Positions 41,726-50,216 of a stretch of DNA of 64,000 nucleotides are shown here, one piece after another. The translations under genes were made by a program, and so were the position numbers. The notes beneath the pieces are model-generated. The model had not been told where the DNA came from, ran no database searches, and worked only from the letters and a program-made list of their open reading frames with translations. This stretch comes from Gemmatimonadota bacterium. GTDB taxonomy: Bacteria; Gemmatimonadota; Gemmatimonadetes; Gemmatimonadales; Gemmatimonadaceae. Every line of letters begins with the position of its first letter. The first letter of the stretch is position 1. The stretch covers positions 186,001 through 250,000 of the forward strand of contig JAPLKS010000017.1 of assembly GCA_026387915.1 (NCBI GenBank), written 5' to 3'.

Positions 41726-42324
41726 AGATCACTCCTGACAGATCCCAGCACGGCGCGAAGGTGCGACCGTGCATAGTGCAGGTCCGACCGAGCCGTGCCT
41801 TCCGGAATACTGAGCATCTTGCCGATCTCGGCATGTCGGAATCCTTCCACATCGTGCAACACAATCACTGAACGCTGTCGCACCGGCAGTGTGGCCAGCG
41901 CGTCCTGCAGTCGTCGTCGCAACTCGCTTCCCTCAGCGGGATCGCGAAATGGCGAGGCCAACGTTTCCGGTAGTTCATCAGCGTCGCGTACCTTGCGACG
42001 CCGCGTAATGTCGAGTGCCGCATTCGCGACGATCCGGTGCAGCCATGCGCCGAACGCCTGATCCGGCAAGAACCGATGCAGGGCGCGGTACGCGTGCAGG
42101 AACGCTTCCTGTACGGCGTCTTCCGCATCCTCGTGATTGACGACGATGGCTCGCGCGACCGCGTACGCCCGCCGCTCGTGCGTGCGCACCAGCTGCGAGA
42201 ATGCTTCGCGCTCTCCGCGCTGCGCGGACAGCACCAGCGCCCGTTCGTCCGTGCCGCGCTCAGCCACGAACCGCGCCGTTGCCGCCGCGTGACGGCCCGC
42301 TTGGGGACTCGTCACGGCGGTCAT
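41722..42324 (-). CDS. ECF-type RNA polymerase sigma factor
   Basis: 200 residues. Region 2 at about 35-95 (LVRTHERRAYAVARAIV, HEDAEDAVQEAFLHAYRAL) and region 4 at about 140-195 (LATLPVRQRSVIVLHDVEGFRHAEIGKMLSIPEGTARS) with the helix-turn-helix, and no regions 1 or 3: a group IV sigma factor. It is first in the operon with an anti-sigma factor, a Spy-like sensor, TolC, an adaptor and a permease, so it presumably switches this exporter on under envelope or metal stress and regulates itself. Confidence 0.93.
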   Translation of the reverse strand: MTAVTSPQAGRHAAATARFVAERGTDERALVLSAQRGEREAFSQLVRTHERRAYAVARAIVVNHEDAEDAVQEAFLHAYRALHRFLPDQAFGAWLHRIVANAALDITRRRKVRDADELPETLASPFRDPAEGSELRRRLQDALATLPVRQRSVIVLHDVEGFRHAEIGKMLSIPEGTARSDLHYARSHLRAVLGSVRSDL

Positions 42325-42350
42325 ACCAATGCCTCAACAATCACACTCCA

Positions 42351-42382
42351 AATTACGCGGTCTCTGTACGGAGCGTTGGACA
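42351..42382 (-). promoter_or_regulatory. candidate ECF-type autoregulated promoter
   Basis: On the minus strand TGTCCAACG, 16 bases, CGTAATT, with the -10-like element 27 bases before ATG 42324. An AAC-containing -35 and a CGTA -10 are the usual form of ECF promoters. I have not found a second copy that would prove the motif. Confidence 0.35.
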
Positions 42383-42401
42383 GGCCGCGCGATGCGTAGC
42401 A

Positions 42402-43001
42402 TCACTTGGTGCCGCCGTCCAACCCGAGCTGCTGGGCGCAGGCGCGCATGGCGGTAATCACGAACGCGATGTGCGCGTCCAGTTCCTGTCCAAGCTCGGA
42501 CGCACCCTGTATCACGTCCTCTCGGCTGACCCCCCGGGCGAACGCCTTGTCCTTCATCTTCTTCTTGACACTCGAGGACTCCAAGTCGTTCACGCTCCGC
42601 GAGGGCCGGACCAGCGCGCAGGCCGTAATCAGGCCACACAGCTCGTCCACCGCGAACAACGTCTTGGCCATCGGAGTGACGCGTGGGACCCCGGTGTAGT
42701 CCGCGTGGCCGAGGATGGCCTCGAGCATATCCTCGGGGTACCCTAGGCGCCGGAGCTCGCGGACCCCTTCGGCCGGATGCTCTGCGTTGCTTTCACGTGT
42801 CGCGTTCGGGTAGCGCTCGTAGTCGAAATCATGCAGGAGACCGGCCAGCCCCCAGCGCTCGACGTCCTCCCCGAAATGGCCGGCATAGGCCCGCATCGCG
42901 GCCTCGACCGACAACATGTGCTTACGCAACGAATCACTGGGCGTCCACGACTCCATCAGAGCGAGTGCGTCGGCGCGGGAATGCAGAGAATGGTCGGTCA
43001 T
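42402..43001 (-). CDS. HD-domain hydrolase-like protein
   Basis: About 199 residues. The HD motif lies in LAGLLHDFDYERYPN (His-Asp), with upstream MLSVEAAMRAYAGHFGED (His ligand region) and AILGHADYTG as a later His. These are the metal ligands of the HD superfamily of phosphohydrolases. It has no partner domain and the substrate is not known; relatives are annotated as HDIG or hydrolase proteins. The start is ATG 43001, rather than 43010. A hairpin terminator precedes it, so it has its own transcript. Confidence 0.82.
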   Translation of the reverse strand: MTDHSLHSRADALALMESWTPSDSLRKHMLSVEAAMRAYAGHFGEDVERWGLAGLLHDFDYERYPNATRESNAEHPAEGVRELRRLGYPEDMLEAILGHADYTGVPRVTPMAKTLFAVDELCGLITACALVRPSRSVNDLESSSVKKKMKDKAFARGVSREDVIQGASELGQELDAHIAFVITAMRACAQQLGLDGGTK

Positions 43002-43015
43002 AGGACTCAAAATAG

Positions 43016-43039
43016 CGGGGCCGCCACTCGGCGGCCCCG
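43016..43039 (-). terminator. intrinsic terminator after the Spy-like gene
   Basis: CGGGGCCGCC / GGCGGCCCCG, a perfect 10-bp stem with a 4-base loop, followed on the minus strand by CTATTTTG. It lies 11 bases past the stop at 43050. Confidence 0.8.
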
Positions 43040-43049
43040 TCGTGACATA

Positions 43050-43649
43050 TCAGAGCGCGCCGCCCGGTGGCGGTCCGCCCTTCGGCATGATCTTCGCCAG
43101 ATCCTCGTCCTGATCCTTGAGGAAGTCGAGCGCCTTCTTCTTCTGTCCTTCGTCCTTGAACAACGCGAGCGTGTCGTCCACGTCCTGCTTCCGGCGATCC
43201 GCGATCTGCGTGATGATGTAGTGCATCACCCGCATCTGCTGCATCGCCTTTTCCATCTCGCGATCTGTGGGGCCGCCAATCTGCGGTTCCGAGCCCGGTG
43301 CCACCCGCGCAATGTTGCCGGTCGGCGCATGAAAGTCGCGCCGGATCGAATCGTACTCGGTGAGCAACGTTTTGTTGCGCTCCTTGATCTTTTCCTCGAG
43401 CGCCTTGAACTGCGTCACCTGCGAGTCGGAGAGCGACAGTTTGCGGCGTTTGTCGCCCATAAGCCAGGCCGGATTCAGCTCCTCGATTTCGCGCGTACTC
43501 GGCGCACGCATCATGGGGCCGCTTTTACTTTCACGGCGCGAACCGGTCGTGGCCTCGCTGCGCGTACTGGGGCGTTGCGCAAATGTCGCCGAGGGCAGTA
43601 ATGCCCCGACGAGCACCAGTGGGAGAATGCGAATCAAACGATGAGTCAT
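43050..43649 (-). CDS. exported Spy-like helical protein
   Basis: 199 residues. Signal peptide ending ATFAQ. A basic Ser/Arg/Thr-rich stretch (25-50) precedes a helical domain with LSLSDSQVTQFKALEEKIKERNKTLL, which resembles the LTxxQ core of Spy/CpxP proteins, and a Pro/Gly-rich end. Likely a periplasmic chaperone or stress sensor. It is transcribed alone: a terminator follows and a 90-base gap precedes it. The second such protein in this window lies in the sigma operon. Confidence 0.72.
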   Translation of the reverse strand: MTHRLIRILPLVLVGALLPSATFAQRPSTRSEATTGSRRESKSGPMMRAPSTREIEELNPAWLMGDKRRKLSLSDSQVTQFKALEEKIKERNKTLLTEYDSIRRDFHAPTGNIARVAPGSEPQIGGPTDREMEKAMQQMRVMHYIITQIADRRKQDVDDTLALFKDEGQKKKALDFLKDQDEDLAKIMPKGGPPPGGAL

Positions 43650-43739
43650 AGGGAAAGTCCCTCAGCAATGGGTGCGGAATCGCATCCGTAGGAGAACGGA
43701 AATCTATCATGCTCCGTCGCGCCGTGTGGTCGCTCCGTG

Positions 43740-45338
43740 CTAGTGCCCGTCCACCTGCGCGGCGATGCGCCCCCGCCCGGTTTTCCAGAGAAGCATCAGC
43801 GGAATAACCGCCAACAGTGCCATGCCGGAGAGCAGGTAAATGCGGGAAAATGCCAGCACGCTGGCCTGCACCGACACCGTGCGATCCAGCACCATCAGGG
43901 CCTGCTGCTTGGCCGACACGGGGTTCATCCCCTTGGCCACCAACCCGTGGAAAATGGCATCCACCCGGGCCAGTGCATCGGGCGCCGTGGTGGTGAGGTG
44001 TTCGGTGAGGATCGCCTTCTTTTCCTTGCTGAACCGACTCAACATCGTGGCCATCACCGCAATGCCCATCGATCCGCCGAGCTGACGCATCAGGTTGAAC
44101 AGCGACGTGCCCTGCGCGAGCTGGCGCGGGGGCAAGTCAGCCAACGCGATGCTGTTGAGCGGAATGAACAGGAATCCGAGGCCTACACCCCGCAGGACGA
44201 GCGGCCAAAAAAAATCCTCCTTTCCGCTTTCGAGTGTCAGGCCGCCGAGTTGCCACATGCACACCATAAAGATCACCGCACCAAAGGCGATCAACGGCCG
44301 CCCGTCAGGAATCGTCCGGAGCCGTTTTCCGAGGATCGCCATCGTCATCGCCGACGCAATCGCGCCAGGGAGAATGACCATGCCGGTTTGGTTGGCCGTG
44401 AAGTTGTGGAGCGATTGCAAGAACACCGGCAACACAAACACGCTCCCGAACAGCGCAAAGCCGAGCAGGGCGCCCATCACGACGCCGGCGGATAACTGCC
44501 GGCTCCGAAGAATGTGAAAATCGATGACGGGTTCGTCGGTTGTCAGCTCGTGAAACACCAGCCAAACGAACGACACCGCCGAGGTGATGGCGAGCCCCGT
44601 AACAAATGGCGAATCAAACCAGTCATAGCGCTCGCCGCGCTCCAGCATCCACTGGAGCGATCCCACGGCCACGGTCATCAACGCAATGCCGAGCCAGTCC
44701 ACCTTGTTGCTACGCTCTTGGTGAATGGAGTCGCGCACGTAGGTCCAGGTGAGCACGGCGGCAATCAGGCCGAGCGGCAGATTGATGTAGAAAATCCACG
44801 GCCAGTTCCAGTTGTCGACGATGTAGCCGCCCAGCGTGGGGCCAAGGGTCGGTCCGACCATCACGCCCACGCCAAACATCGCTTGCCCAATGCCCACTTC
44901 GTGCGGCGGAAATGCTTCCCACAGCGTGGACTGCGCGGTGGAGAGCAGCGCACCGCCGCCAATACCCTGAATGACACGCCAAAAGACGAGCGACGCCAGA
45001 CTCCCCGCGGCACCGCAGAACATCGACGCAATGATGAACAGAAAGATGGAGCCCGTGAGATACCGTCGGCGGCCATAGTACGCGCTCAGCCACGGCGACA
45101 TCGGAATCACAATCACGTTCGCGATGATGTAGCCGACACTCACCCACGAGATTTCGTCGAGGGTGGCGCCGAGATTCCCCATCATGTGGGGAATCGCAAC
45201 GTTCACGATCGACGTATCAATGAGTTCGAGCATCGCGGCCATCGTCACCGCGATCGCGATCAAATATTTATAGCGATAGCGATCCGCGTCTGCCGCCGGA
45301 GCGGCGGACGCGGTCAACACGCCTGCGGTCGTCCCCAT
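43740..45338 (-). CDS. emrB: DHA2-family drug/proton antiporter (EmrB type)
   Basis: 532 residues with 14 predicted membrane helices. Motifs of the DHA2 family: LIDTSIVNVAIPHMMGNL in helix 1, SWVSVGYIIANVIVIP, GYYGRRR-type loop as AYYGRRRYL, and FWRVIQGIGGGALLS. It drives proton-coupled export of hydrophobic drugs across the inner membrane, with the EmrA-like adaptor and the TolC protein of the same operon carrying them outside. It starts 7 bases after the adaptor stop. Confidence 0.94.
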   Translation of the reverse strand: MGTTAGVLTASAAPAADADRYRYKYLIAIAVTMAAMLELIDTSIVNVAIPHMMGNLGATLDEISWVSVGYIIANVIVIPMSPWLSAYYGRRRYLTGSIFLFIIASMFCGAAGSLASLVFWRVIQGIGGGALLSTAQSTLWEAFPPHEVGIGQAMFGVGVMVGPTLGPTLGGYIVDNWNWPWIFYINLPLGLIAAVLTWTYVRDSIHQERSNKVDWLGIALMTVAVGSLQWMLERGERYDWFDSPFVTGLAITSAVSFVWLVFHELTTDEPVIDFHILRSRQLSAGVVMGALLGFALFGSVFVLPVFLQSLHNFTANQTGMVILPGAIASAMTMAILGKRLRTIPDGRPLIAFGAVIFMVCMWQLGGLTLESGKEDFFWPLVLRGVGLGFLFIPLNSIALADLPPRQLAQGTSLFNLMRQLGGSMGIAVMATMLSRFSKEKKAILTEHLTTTAPDALARVDAIFHGLVAKGMNPVSAKQQALMVLDRTVSVQASVLAFSRIYLLSGMALLAVIPLMLLWKTGRGRIAAQVDGH

Positions 45339-45345
45339 CAGCGGT

Positions 45346-46422
45346 TCACTTAGTGCTGACGTGCACGGTCACACTCATGCCCGGGCGCAGTGGCCGCGTG
45401 GCGCCGCAGCCCGTGGTCACCTTGATGCGCACCGGAACCCGCTGGACGACCTTCGTGAAATTGCCCGTCGAATTATCTGGCGGCAGCAGCGCAAAGCGCG
45501 CCCCCGTGGCGGCGCTCATGCTCTCCACCGTGCCAACGGCGTCGCAGCCGGGGTACGCGTCGACCTCGACGGTGACCGACTGTCCGAGCTTCATGTTGGC
45601 CAACTGCGTTTCCTTGAAGTTGGCGACAATCAGCCCGCTCGTATCGGACACCAGCGTGAGCAATGGCTGGCCGGCCTGCACCAACTGACCCACTTCCACC
45701 TGCTTCCGACTCACGGAACCCGCGAGCGGTGCCGTGACGTGGGTATAGCCGAGCTGCAGCAGCGCGTTGGCACGCGTCGCGCGTGCGCCGGCGAGCCGCG
45801 CAAGCGCGAACTTGGCACCGGCCTGCGCGCCCGCGAACTGCGCGGTGGCGGTTGCCGACTGGCGTTCGGCCGCGGCCAGCGCTGCGTTCGCCTGATCGGC
45901 GGAGGCCTGCGCCGCATCGAGCTGTTGACGCGACACGATCTGTTTGGCCACGAGTTCCTTCACTCGAGCGAGATCGGCTGTGGCCTTGGCCACCGCCGCA
46001 CGCGCCGACTGAATCTGCGCATCAATCACCAAACGCTGACTCGACGCGCTTTGCACCGCCGCCTCGGCTTGCCCAGCGGAGCCAGCGCTGCCAGCCGCTG
46101 CCTCAGCGGCGGCCAGCTCGGCGTCCGACTGCTGCACGCGCATGAGGTATTCAGCGGTATCGATTTGCACGAGCGGATCACCAATCGCCACGCGCTGATT
46201 TTCAACAGCACGCACCGCCGTCACAAAGCCGCCGACTTTGGCAATGACGGGAATGATCGTGCCATCAAACTGCGCGTTCTCGGTGCTCTCGTGCGCTTGA
46301 TTGTAGAGCACGGTCTTGCCGCCCCACACGAGGCCAATGGCGGCAATGACGAGCAACACGGGCAGCGCCTTGTTGCGCGGGCGGGCGGCCGTGTCGGCCG
46401 TGGAAGTATTGGGAGAAGCCAT
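45346..46422 (-). CDS. emrA: HlyD-family membrane fusion adaptor (EmrA type)
   Basis: About 358 residues. An N-terminal membrane anchor (KALPVLLVIAAIGLVWGG, about 17-35), lipoyl half-motifs (GGFVTAVRAVENQRVAIGDPLVQID and YTHVTAPLAGSVSRKQVEVGQLV) and an Ala/Gln-rich coiled-coil hairpin between them (about 85-205). It links the EmrB pump with TolC. The frame is open to 46575, but ATG 46422 follows the tolC stop by 34 bases and gives the normal anchor. Confidence 0.92.
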   Translation of the reverse strand: MASPNTSTADTAARPRNKALPVLLVIAAIGLVWGGKTVLYNQAHESTENAQFDGTIIPVIAKVGGFVTAVRAVENQRVAIGDPLVQIDTAEYLMRVQQSDAELAAAEAAAGSAGSAGQAEAAVQSASSQRLVIDAQIQSARAAVAKATADLARVKELVAKQIVSRQQLDAAQASADQANAALAAAERQSATATAQFAGAQAGAKFALARLAGARATRANALLQLGYTHVTAPLAGSVSRKQVEVGQLVQAGQPLLTLVSDTSGLIVANFKETQLANMKLGQSVTVEVDAYPGCDAVGTVESMSAATGARFALLPPDNSTGNFTKVVQRVPVRIKVTTGCGATRPLRPGMSVTVHVSTK

Positions 46423-46456
46423 ACGGGGCGTCGTCTCAGAAAGGGAAAAAAGTTGA

Positions 46457-47836
46457 TCAGGGAAGGTCGGTGACGTTGCCTTGCGCGCGATGCAGCGACA
46501 CGCGCGCGGCCAGCACACCGGCGCGGGCATCCACCACCTGCGTGCGCGCGGCGTTGAGCCCGAGCGACGCGGCAATCACGTCGGCGTTACCAGAGACACC
46601 GGCCCGAAAACGATCGCGGGCCTGCGCCAGCTCCTGCTCGGCCAATCCAAAGCGTTCGTCGGCGGCGGCCAGCTGTTCGCCGGCGGCGCCGAGGTCGAGC
46701 AATGCGGCACTGACATCGGCCGCGGCCTGCTGCGTGATCTCGCGGCGACGGGCATCGAGCTCGCGGATGGAGGCGCGTTGTTCGTCCATCCGTCCGTCAC
46801 GCTTGAAGCCATCGAACACCGGCACGGAAATCTGCAGCCCCCACGCGTAGGTGCCCAGCAGATGGTTGGGAGATCCGCCGGTGGGGCCGTGGTCGGCAAA
46901 GGCGGAGAGCGACGGCAGGTTTTCGGCGCGCACGGCGTCGAGTTGACGTTCGGCTGCCGTGATCTGTTCGCCAATAGTCTTAAGGTCGGCGCGGGTGCGC
47001 GTGGCGCGATCGAGCGCCTCCGCGATGCTCGGTAGCTCGCCGTTGGCGGGGGAGGCGCGGAGCGAATCGCCCAACGCCACGACGGTGCCGAGGGGAAGGT
47101 TCAGGGCGCGCACCAGATCGAGGCGCGCACGGTCCCGTTCGATGCGAGCGGCGATGAGTTGACTGTGGGCAGCCGAGAGTTGCGAGCGGGCGCGGGTGAC
47201 ATCGAGTGCAATGCCCATCCCCGCCGCGAGTTGGTCGCGCGCAATGCTGAGCAGTTCAGCGGCGAGCGTGGAGTCGGCAATGCGGGCAAGCCACTGTGCG
47301 TCGGCGCGCAACGCGCGCACATACGAAGCCGCCGCCAGGGAAGCCGCCTGCTGCGCGGCGCCGTTGGCTTCTGTGCCAATGGCGCTCGCACTCGCGCGCG
47401 ACGCGCGCATGCGAGCAAAGGCCCCGGGGTCGAAGACGCTTTGACGGAGCGTACCGCGCACGTCCCAAATTTTTACTGGGCCCAAAACTTGGCCGTTCGG
47501 ATTGAACAGCGACTTGCCGCTGACCGGATCTGCGAACGAAATGCCAAAACTCGCGCTGTTGAACGTGTGCTCACTCTCGCCCACGGCCGCCATAATCGAG
47601 GGAAGGAACTCGGCACGGCGTTGGCGAAGGCGCGCATCGGCCTGGTCCATACGGGACCGGGCGATTTCGGTGCCCGCGCTTCGTTCGGCGGCGAGTCGCG
47701 CGGCGCCGCCGAGGGTGAGCGTGACAGTTGGCTGTTGGGCGGCAACGGACTCGGGCGCGCTCATCAGCGCGCCGGTCAGCGCGGCGAGGAGCGTGGCCGC
47801 GAGCGTGTGTCGCACACGGGAACGTAGGAGGATCAC
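46457..47836 (-). CDS. TolC-family outer membrane efflux protein
   Basis: 459 residues. Signal peptide ending near SVAAQQ, then the duplicated TolC coiled-coil/barrel layout (PYVRALRAD-type helices, QLAAGMGIALDVTRARSQLSAAH and RFRAGVSGNADVIAASLGLNAART are the matching repeats). Outer-membrane duct for the EmrAB-like pump. The start is GTG 47836 in a GTGA overlap with the TetR stop, so regulator and channel are coupled. Confidence 0.92.
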   Translation of the reverse strand: MILLRSRVRHTLAATLLAALTGALMSAPESVAAQQPTVTLTLGGAARLAAERSAGTEIARSRMDQADARLRQRRAEFLPSIMAAVGESEHTFNSASFGISFADPVSGKSLFNPNGQVLGPVKIWDVRGTLRQSVFDPGAFARMRASRASASAIGTEANGAAQQAASLAAASYVRALRADAQWLARIADSTLAAELLSIARDQLAAGMGIALDVTRARSQLSAAHSQLIAARIERDRARLDLVRALNLPLGTVVALGDSLRASPANGELPSIAEALDRATRTRADLKTIGEQITAAERQLDAVRAENLPSLSAFADHGPTGGSPNHLLGTYAWGLQISVPVFDGFKRDGRMDEQRASIRELDARRREITQQAAADVSAALLDLGAAGEQLAAADERFGLAEQELAQARDRFRAGVSGNADVIAASLGLNAARTQVVDARAGVLAARVSLHRAQGNVTDLP

Positions 47837-48498
47837 GGGAGTACCGGAGCGGCGACGCCCGCTGGGGCGTCGGGACGAAGAGCGTGAAGCACAAAATCGA
47901 CGATGCCGTCGATGGTGTGCTGGGGAGCGCGGGCGGAGGCTTTTGCTGCGGGAGAACTCATCCAGATGACATGCATCAGCAGGACGGCCTTGATGAGCGA
48001 GACCGAGGCCGCAGGGTCGAGCTGCCGGATCTCGCCGCTGGCTACTCCGCGACGGAGGACATCGCCCAGCACGCGGTTGGAGAGCGCGACGACTTCGTCG
48101 AAATAGAACTGCTCGAGATCCGGAAACTTGTGCAGTTCAAAGAGCACGAGGCGGAGCCAACTGGCGGCTTCGGGACGGTCGAAATAGTGCCAGTGCACGC
48201 GCAGGTAGCGTTCGATCTGCTCAATCGCCGTGCCGCCGGTGAGTTGATGCTCCACTTGGGCAATGCGCGGCACGAGCACTTGGCGAATGACCTCGCGAAA
48301 GAGGTCTTCTTTGCTGGGGAAGTAGAGGTAGATGGTGCCTTTTGAAACGCCGGCGCGTGTGGCGATCTCCTCGAGCTTGGCGGCGGCAATGCCATGTTCC
48401 CCGAACACGGCGATTGCCGCTTCGAGAATCTGGCGAGGCCGCTCCTCGGGGAGCCGCCTCCACTTGGGGTCATGTGTCAGTGGAGTGGAGCTGCTCAT
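47833..48498 (-). CDS. TetR-family repressor of the efflux operon
   Basis: 221 residues. TetR DNA-binding domain at about 22-70: ILEAAIAVFGEHGIAAAKLEEIATRAGVSKGTIYLYFPSKEDLF. The C-terminal 150 residues are the helical ligand-binding/dimer domain (HYFDRPEAASWLRLVLFE). As first gene of the tolC-emrA-emrB operon, with palindromic sites over its own promoter, it should repress the operon and be released by a pump substrate. Confidence 0.93.
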   Translation of the reverse strand: MSSSTPLTHDPKWRRLPEERPRQILEAAIAVFGEHGIAAAKLEEIATRAGVSKGTIYLYFPSKEDLFREVIRQVLVPRIAQVEHQLTGGTAIEQIERYLRVHWHYFDRPEAASWLRLVLFELHKFPDLEQFYFDEVVALSNRVLGDVLRRGVASGEIRQLDPAASVSLIKAVLLMHVIWMSSPAAKASARAPQHTIDGIVDFVLHALRPDAPAGVAAPVLP

Positions 48499-48506
48499 TC
48501 TATATA

Positions 48507-48520
48507 ACTGACCGGTAAGT
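48507..48520. promoter_or_regulatory. TetR-type operator, downstream copy
   Basis: ACTGACCGGTAAGT, a palindrome around ACCGGT with one mismatched pair, in the leader just before the TetR start codon. It matches the second site at 48571-48584 in its outer ACTG/AGT arms. Confidence 0.55.
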
Positions 48521-48565
48521 CATTTACTGAGTAGTAGAAAAGACGGGTTTCCCCGCCGATCAAGT

Positions 48566-48594
48566 AAATAACTGTGCGGTCAGTAAGCTGTCAA
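48566..48594 (-). promoter_or_regulatory. sigma70-type promoter of the TetR-efflux operon
   Basis: Minus strand TTGACA, 17-base spacer, TTATTT. The consensus -35 and correct spacing make this the clearest promoter in the window. It lies about 68 bases before ATG 48498 and drives tetR-tolC-emrA-emrB. Confidence 0.7.
48571..48584. promoter_or_regulatory. TetR-type operator in the promoter spacer
   Basis: ACTGTGCGGTCAGT, with palindromic arms ACTG/CAGT and a central CG, lies inside the -35/-10 spacer, an ideal place for repression. Confidence 0.55.
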
Positions 48595-48599
48595 GCGCC

Positions 48600-49979
48600 T
48601 TATCGTGCCAGCGGGAGTACCAGTGTGAACTCGCTGCCGACGCCGGGCTCAGACTCCACCTGTACGCGCGACCCCATGAGTTCGGCGGCGCGCTGGGCGA
48701 TGGGGAGGCCGATGCCACTCCCCGGGTGCATTTCGGGAGCGAGTCGCTCGAACAGGCCGAAGATGCGCGCGTGGTAGTCGCGTAGGATGCCGATGCCTTC
48801 GTCGCGGACGTAGAGCGTGGCGAGCCCTTCGCTCGCGCGTGCTCCGACGTACACCGCCGGCGCCGTTCCAGGTTTGGAGAAGGAGAGGGCGTTGTCGATG
48901 AGTTGCACGAGCGCCCATTCCAGCAATCGCCGGTCGCCGACAATATGTGGCAGGGATAGGTCCACGTGCACGACGCCATTCGCCGTTTTGAGGCGCGGAG
49001 CGAATTCTCGCAAGACGCGCTGCACGACGTCGTCGAGGGCAAGGCGGTCGTGTGCGGGCTCGTATCCGACGAGTTGTGCATACGTGCGCAGGTCGGAGAC
49101 GATGCGGCTCATGCGTGAGGCGCCCTCGCTGAGCTGCGCCATAGCGGGCGCACGCTCCGCCTGTTGCAAGCTAGCCTGACGGGCAATAGAAAGCGCGGCG
49201 TCTTGAATGGCGCGGAGCGGATCTTGGAGTCGTCCCGAAGCCGCAAAGAGCAGTTGCTCGAGTTGCCGGTTGGCGACATCGAGCTCCAACGCGCGTTCGG
49301 CAAGGAGGCGTTCCGACTCGTCGCGCTGGAGCGCCGAGCGGACGGACCGTCGCCACGCGAGAAAGAAGAGCGCGAGGGCGAGCGTGAAGCCACCGGCCAT
49401 CGATGTTTCGGCTGCGATTTCGGTGAGTTCAGCGCGTCCTTCGCGGGTGGCGAGCAGGCGCCGTTCTTCGGCGACGAGTTCGTTGAGTTCGTCTCGGATC
49501 TTGCGAGCGTTCTCGTCGTTCGGCAGCAGTTCCTGCGGCGCCTCGTGATCCGTCGCGACATTCCGGATCGACACCGCCATCAGATCGAGGCGCTGACCGG
49601 CGGCGGCTCGCAGATGCCGCAGGTGCTCGCGGGTGCTCGCGGGGGCGTCGTTGGTTGACTCTTTGAGTTCTTCAAACAGATCGTCGACGTGATCGCGTGA
49701 CGACCGGTACTGCCGGACGAAGCTGCTGTCGCGCACCAGCAAAAAGCCTCGGCGTGCCGATCCGGCTTTGGTCAGTTCACCGTCTACGCTTGCGAGCACG
49801 GCGAGAATCTGACTGGACTGCGTGACGAGCGCGGCGTCATTGCGCAAGTTGCGAATGGACGCGAACGCCACCGCGCCGGCGATGGCGAGAAAGGCGAGGC
49901 CCGAGAAAAAAAATCGCCAGGCGGTGCCGGGGAAATCTGATGCCGGGGAGAGAGACCGGCGGGCAGGGAGGCGCGTCAC
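48600..49979 (-). CDS. CHASE3-domain sensor kinase-like protein lacking the phospho-acceptor His
   Basis: 459 residues. Transmembrane helix about 22-42, a CHASE3-like periplasmic bundle (about 45-190; ASVDGELTKAGSARRGFLL is typical), second helix about 192-210, a dimerisation helix, then a HATPase domain with N-box LIDNALSF, G1 DEGIGI and G2 GSGIGLPIA. In the H-box, where related kinases read SHDLQEPLR, this protein reads SGRLQDPLR: Gly249 replaces His. ATP binding looks intact, but autophosphorylation at the usual site cannot occur. No response regulator is adjacent. GTG 49979 start, 39 bases after ccoS. Confidence 0.85.
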   Translation of the reverse strand: MTRLPARRSLSPASDFPGTAWRFFFSGLAFLAIAGAVAFASIRNLRNDAALVTQSSQILAVLASVDGELTKAGSARRGFLLVRDSSFVRQYRSSRDHVDDLFEELKESTNDAPASTREHLRHLRAAAGQRLDLMAVSIRNVATDHEAPQELLPNDENARKIRDELNELVAEERRLLATREGRAELTEIAAETSMAGGFTLALALFFLAWRRSVRSALQRDESERLLAERALELDVANRQLEQLLFAASGRLQDPLRAIQDAALSIARQASLQQAERAPAMAQLSEGASRMSRIVSDLRTYAQLVGYEPAHDRLALDDVVQRVLREFAPRLKTANGVVHVDLSLPHIVGDRRLLEWALVQLIDNALSFSKPGTAPAVYVGARASEGLATLYVRDEGIGILRDYHARIFGLFERLAPEMHPGSGIGLPIAQRAAELMGSRVQVESEPGVGSEFTLVLPLAR

Positions 49980-50018
49980 GAAGGAAACATACGCCGGTTG
50001 CGGTGTTAGTGCCGCCCG

Positions 50019-50216
50019 CTAGGCCGCGGACGACGGGTCTGTGGAGTGCGTTGCCGCATCCGCGGGGCGACGCTCCGGCTTGTCGTCGAGCAGCGGGCGG
50101 AGCGCCGGCGTCTGTAGGTCGTCGAACTGCCCGTCGCGTGCGCTCCACACCCAGGCCACGACAAAACCGATGACGAGCAACAGCGCGAGCGGGACCAACA
50201 CATACAAGACGCTCAC
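50019..50216 (-). CDS. ccoS: cbb3 oxidase assembly protein CcoS
   Basis: 65 residues. One transmembrane helix at the N-terminus (VLYVLVPLALLLVIGFVVAWVWS) followed by the family motif GQFDDLQTPALRPL(L)D; a charged tail follows. CcoS is needed for cofactor insertion into the cbb3 catalytic subunit. The start is GTG 50216 in a GTGA overlap with ccoI, with GGAG 8 bases upstream. Confidence 0.9.
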   Translation of the reverse strand: MSVLYVLVPLALLLVIGFVVAWVWSARDGQFDDLQTPALRPLLDDKPERRPADAATHSTDPSSAA

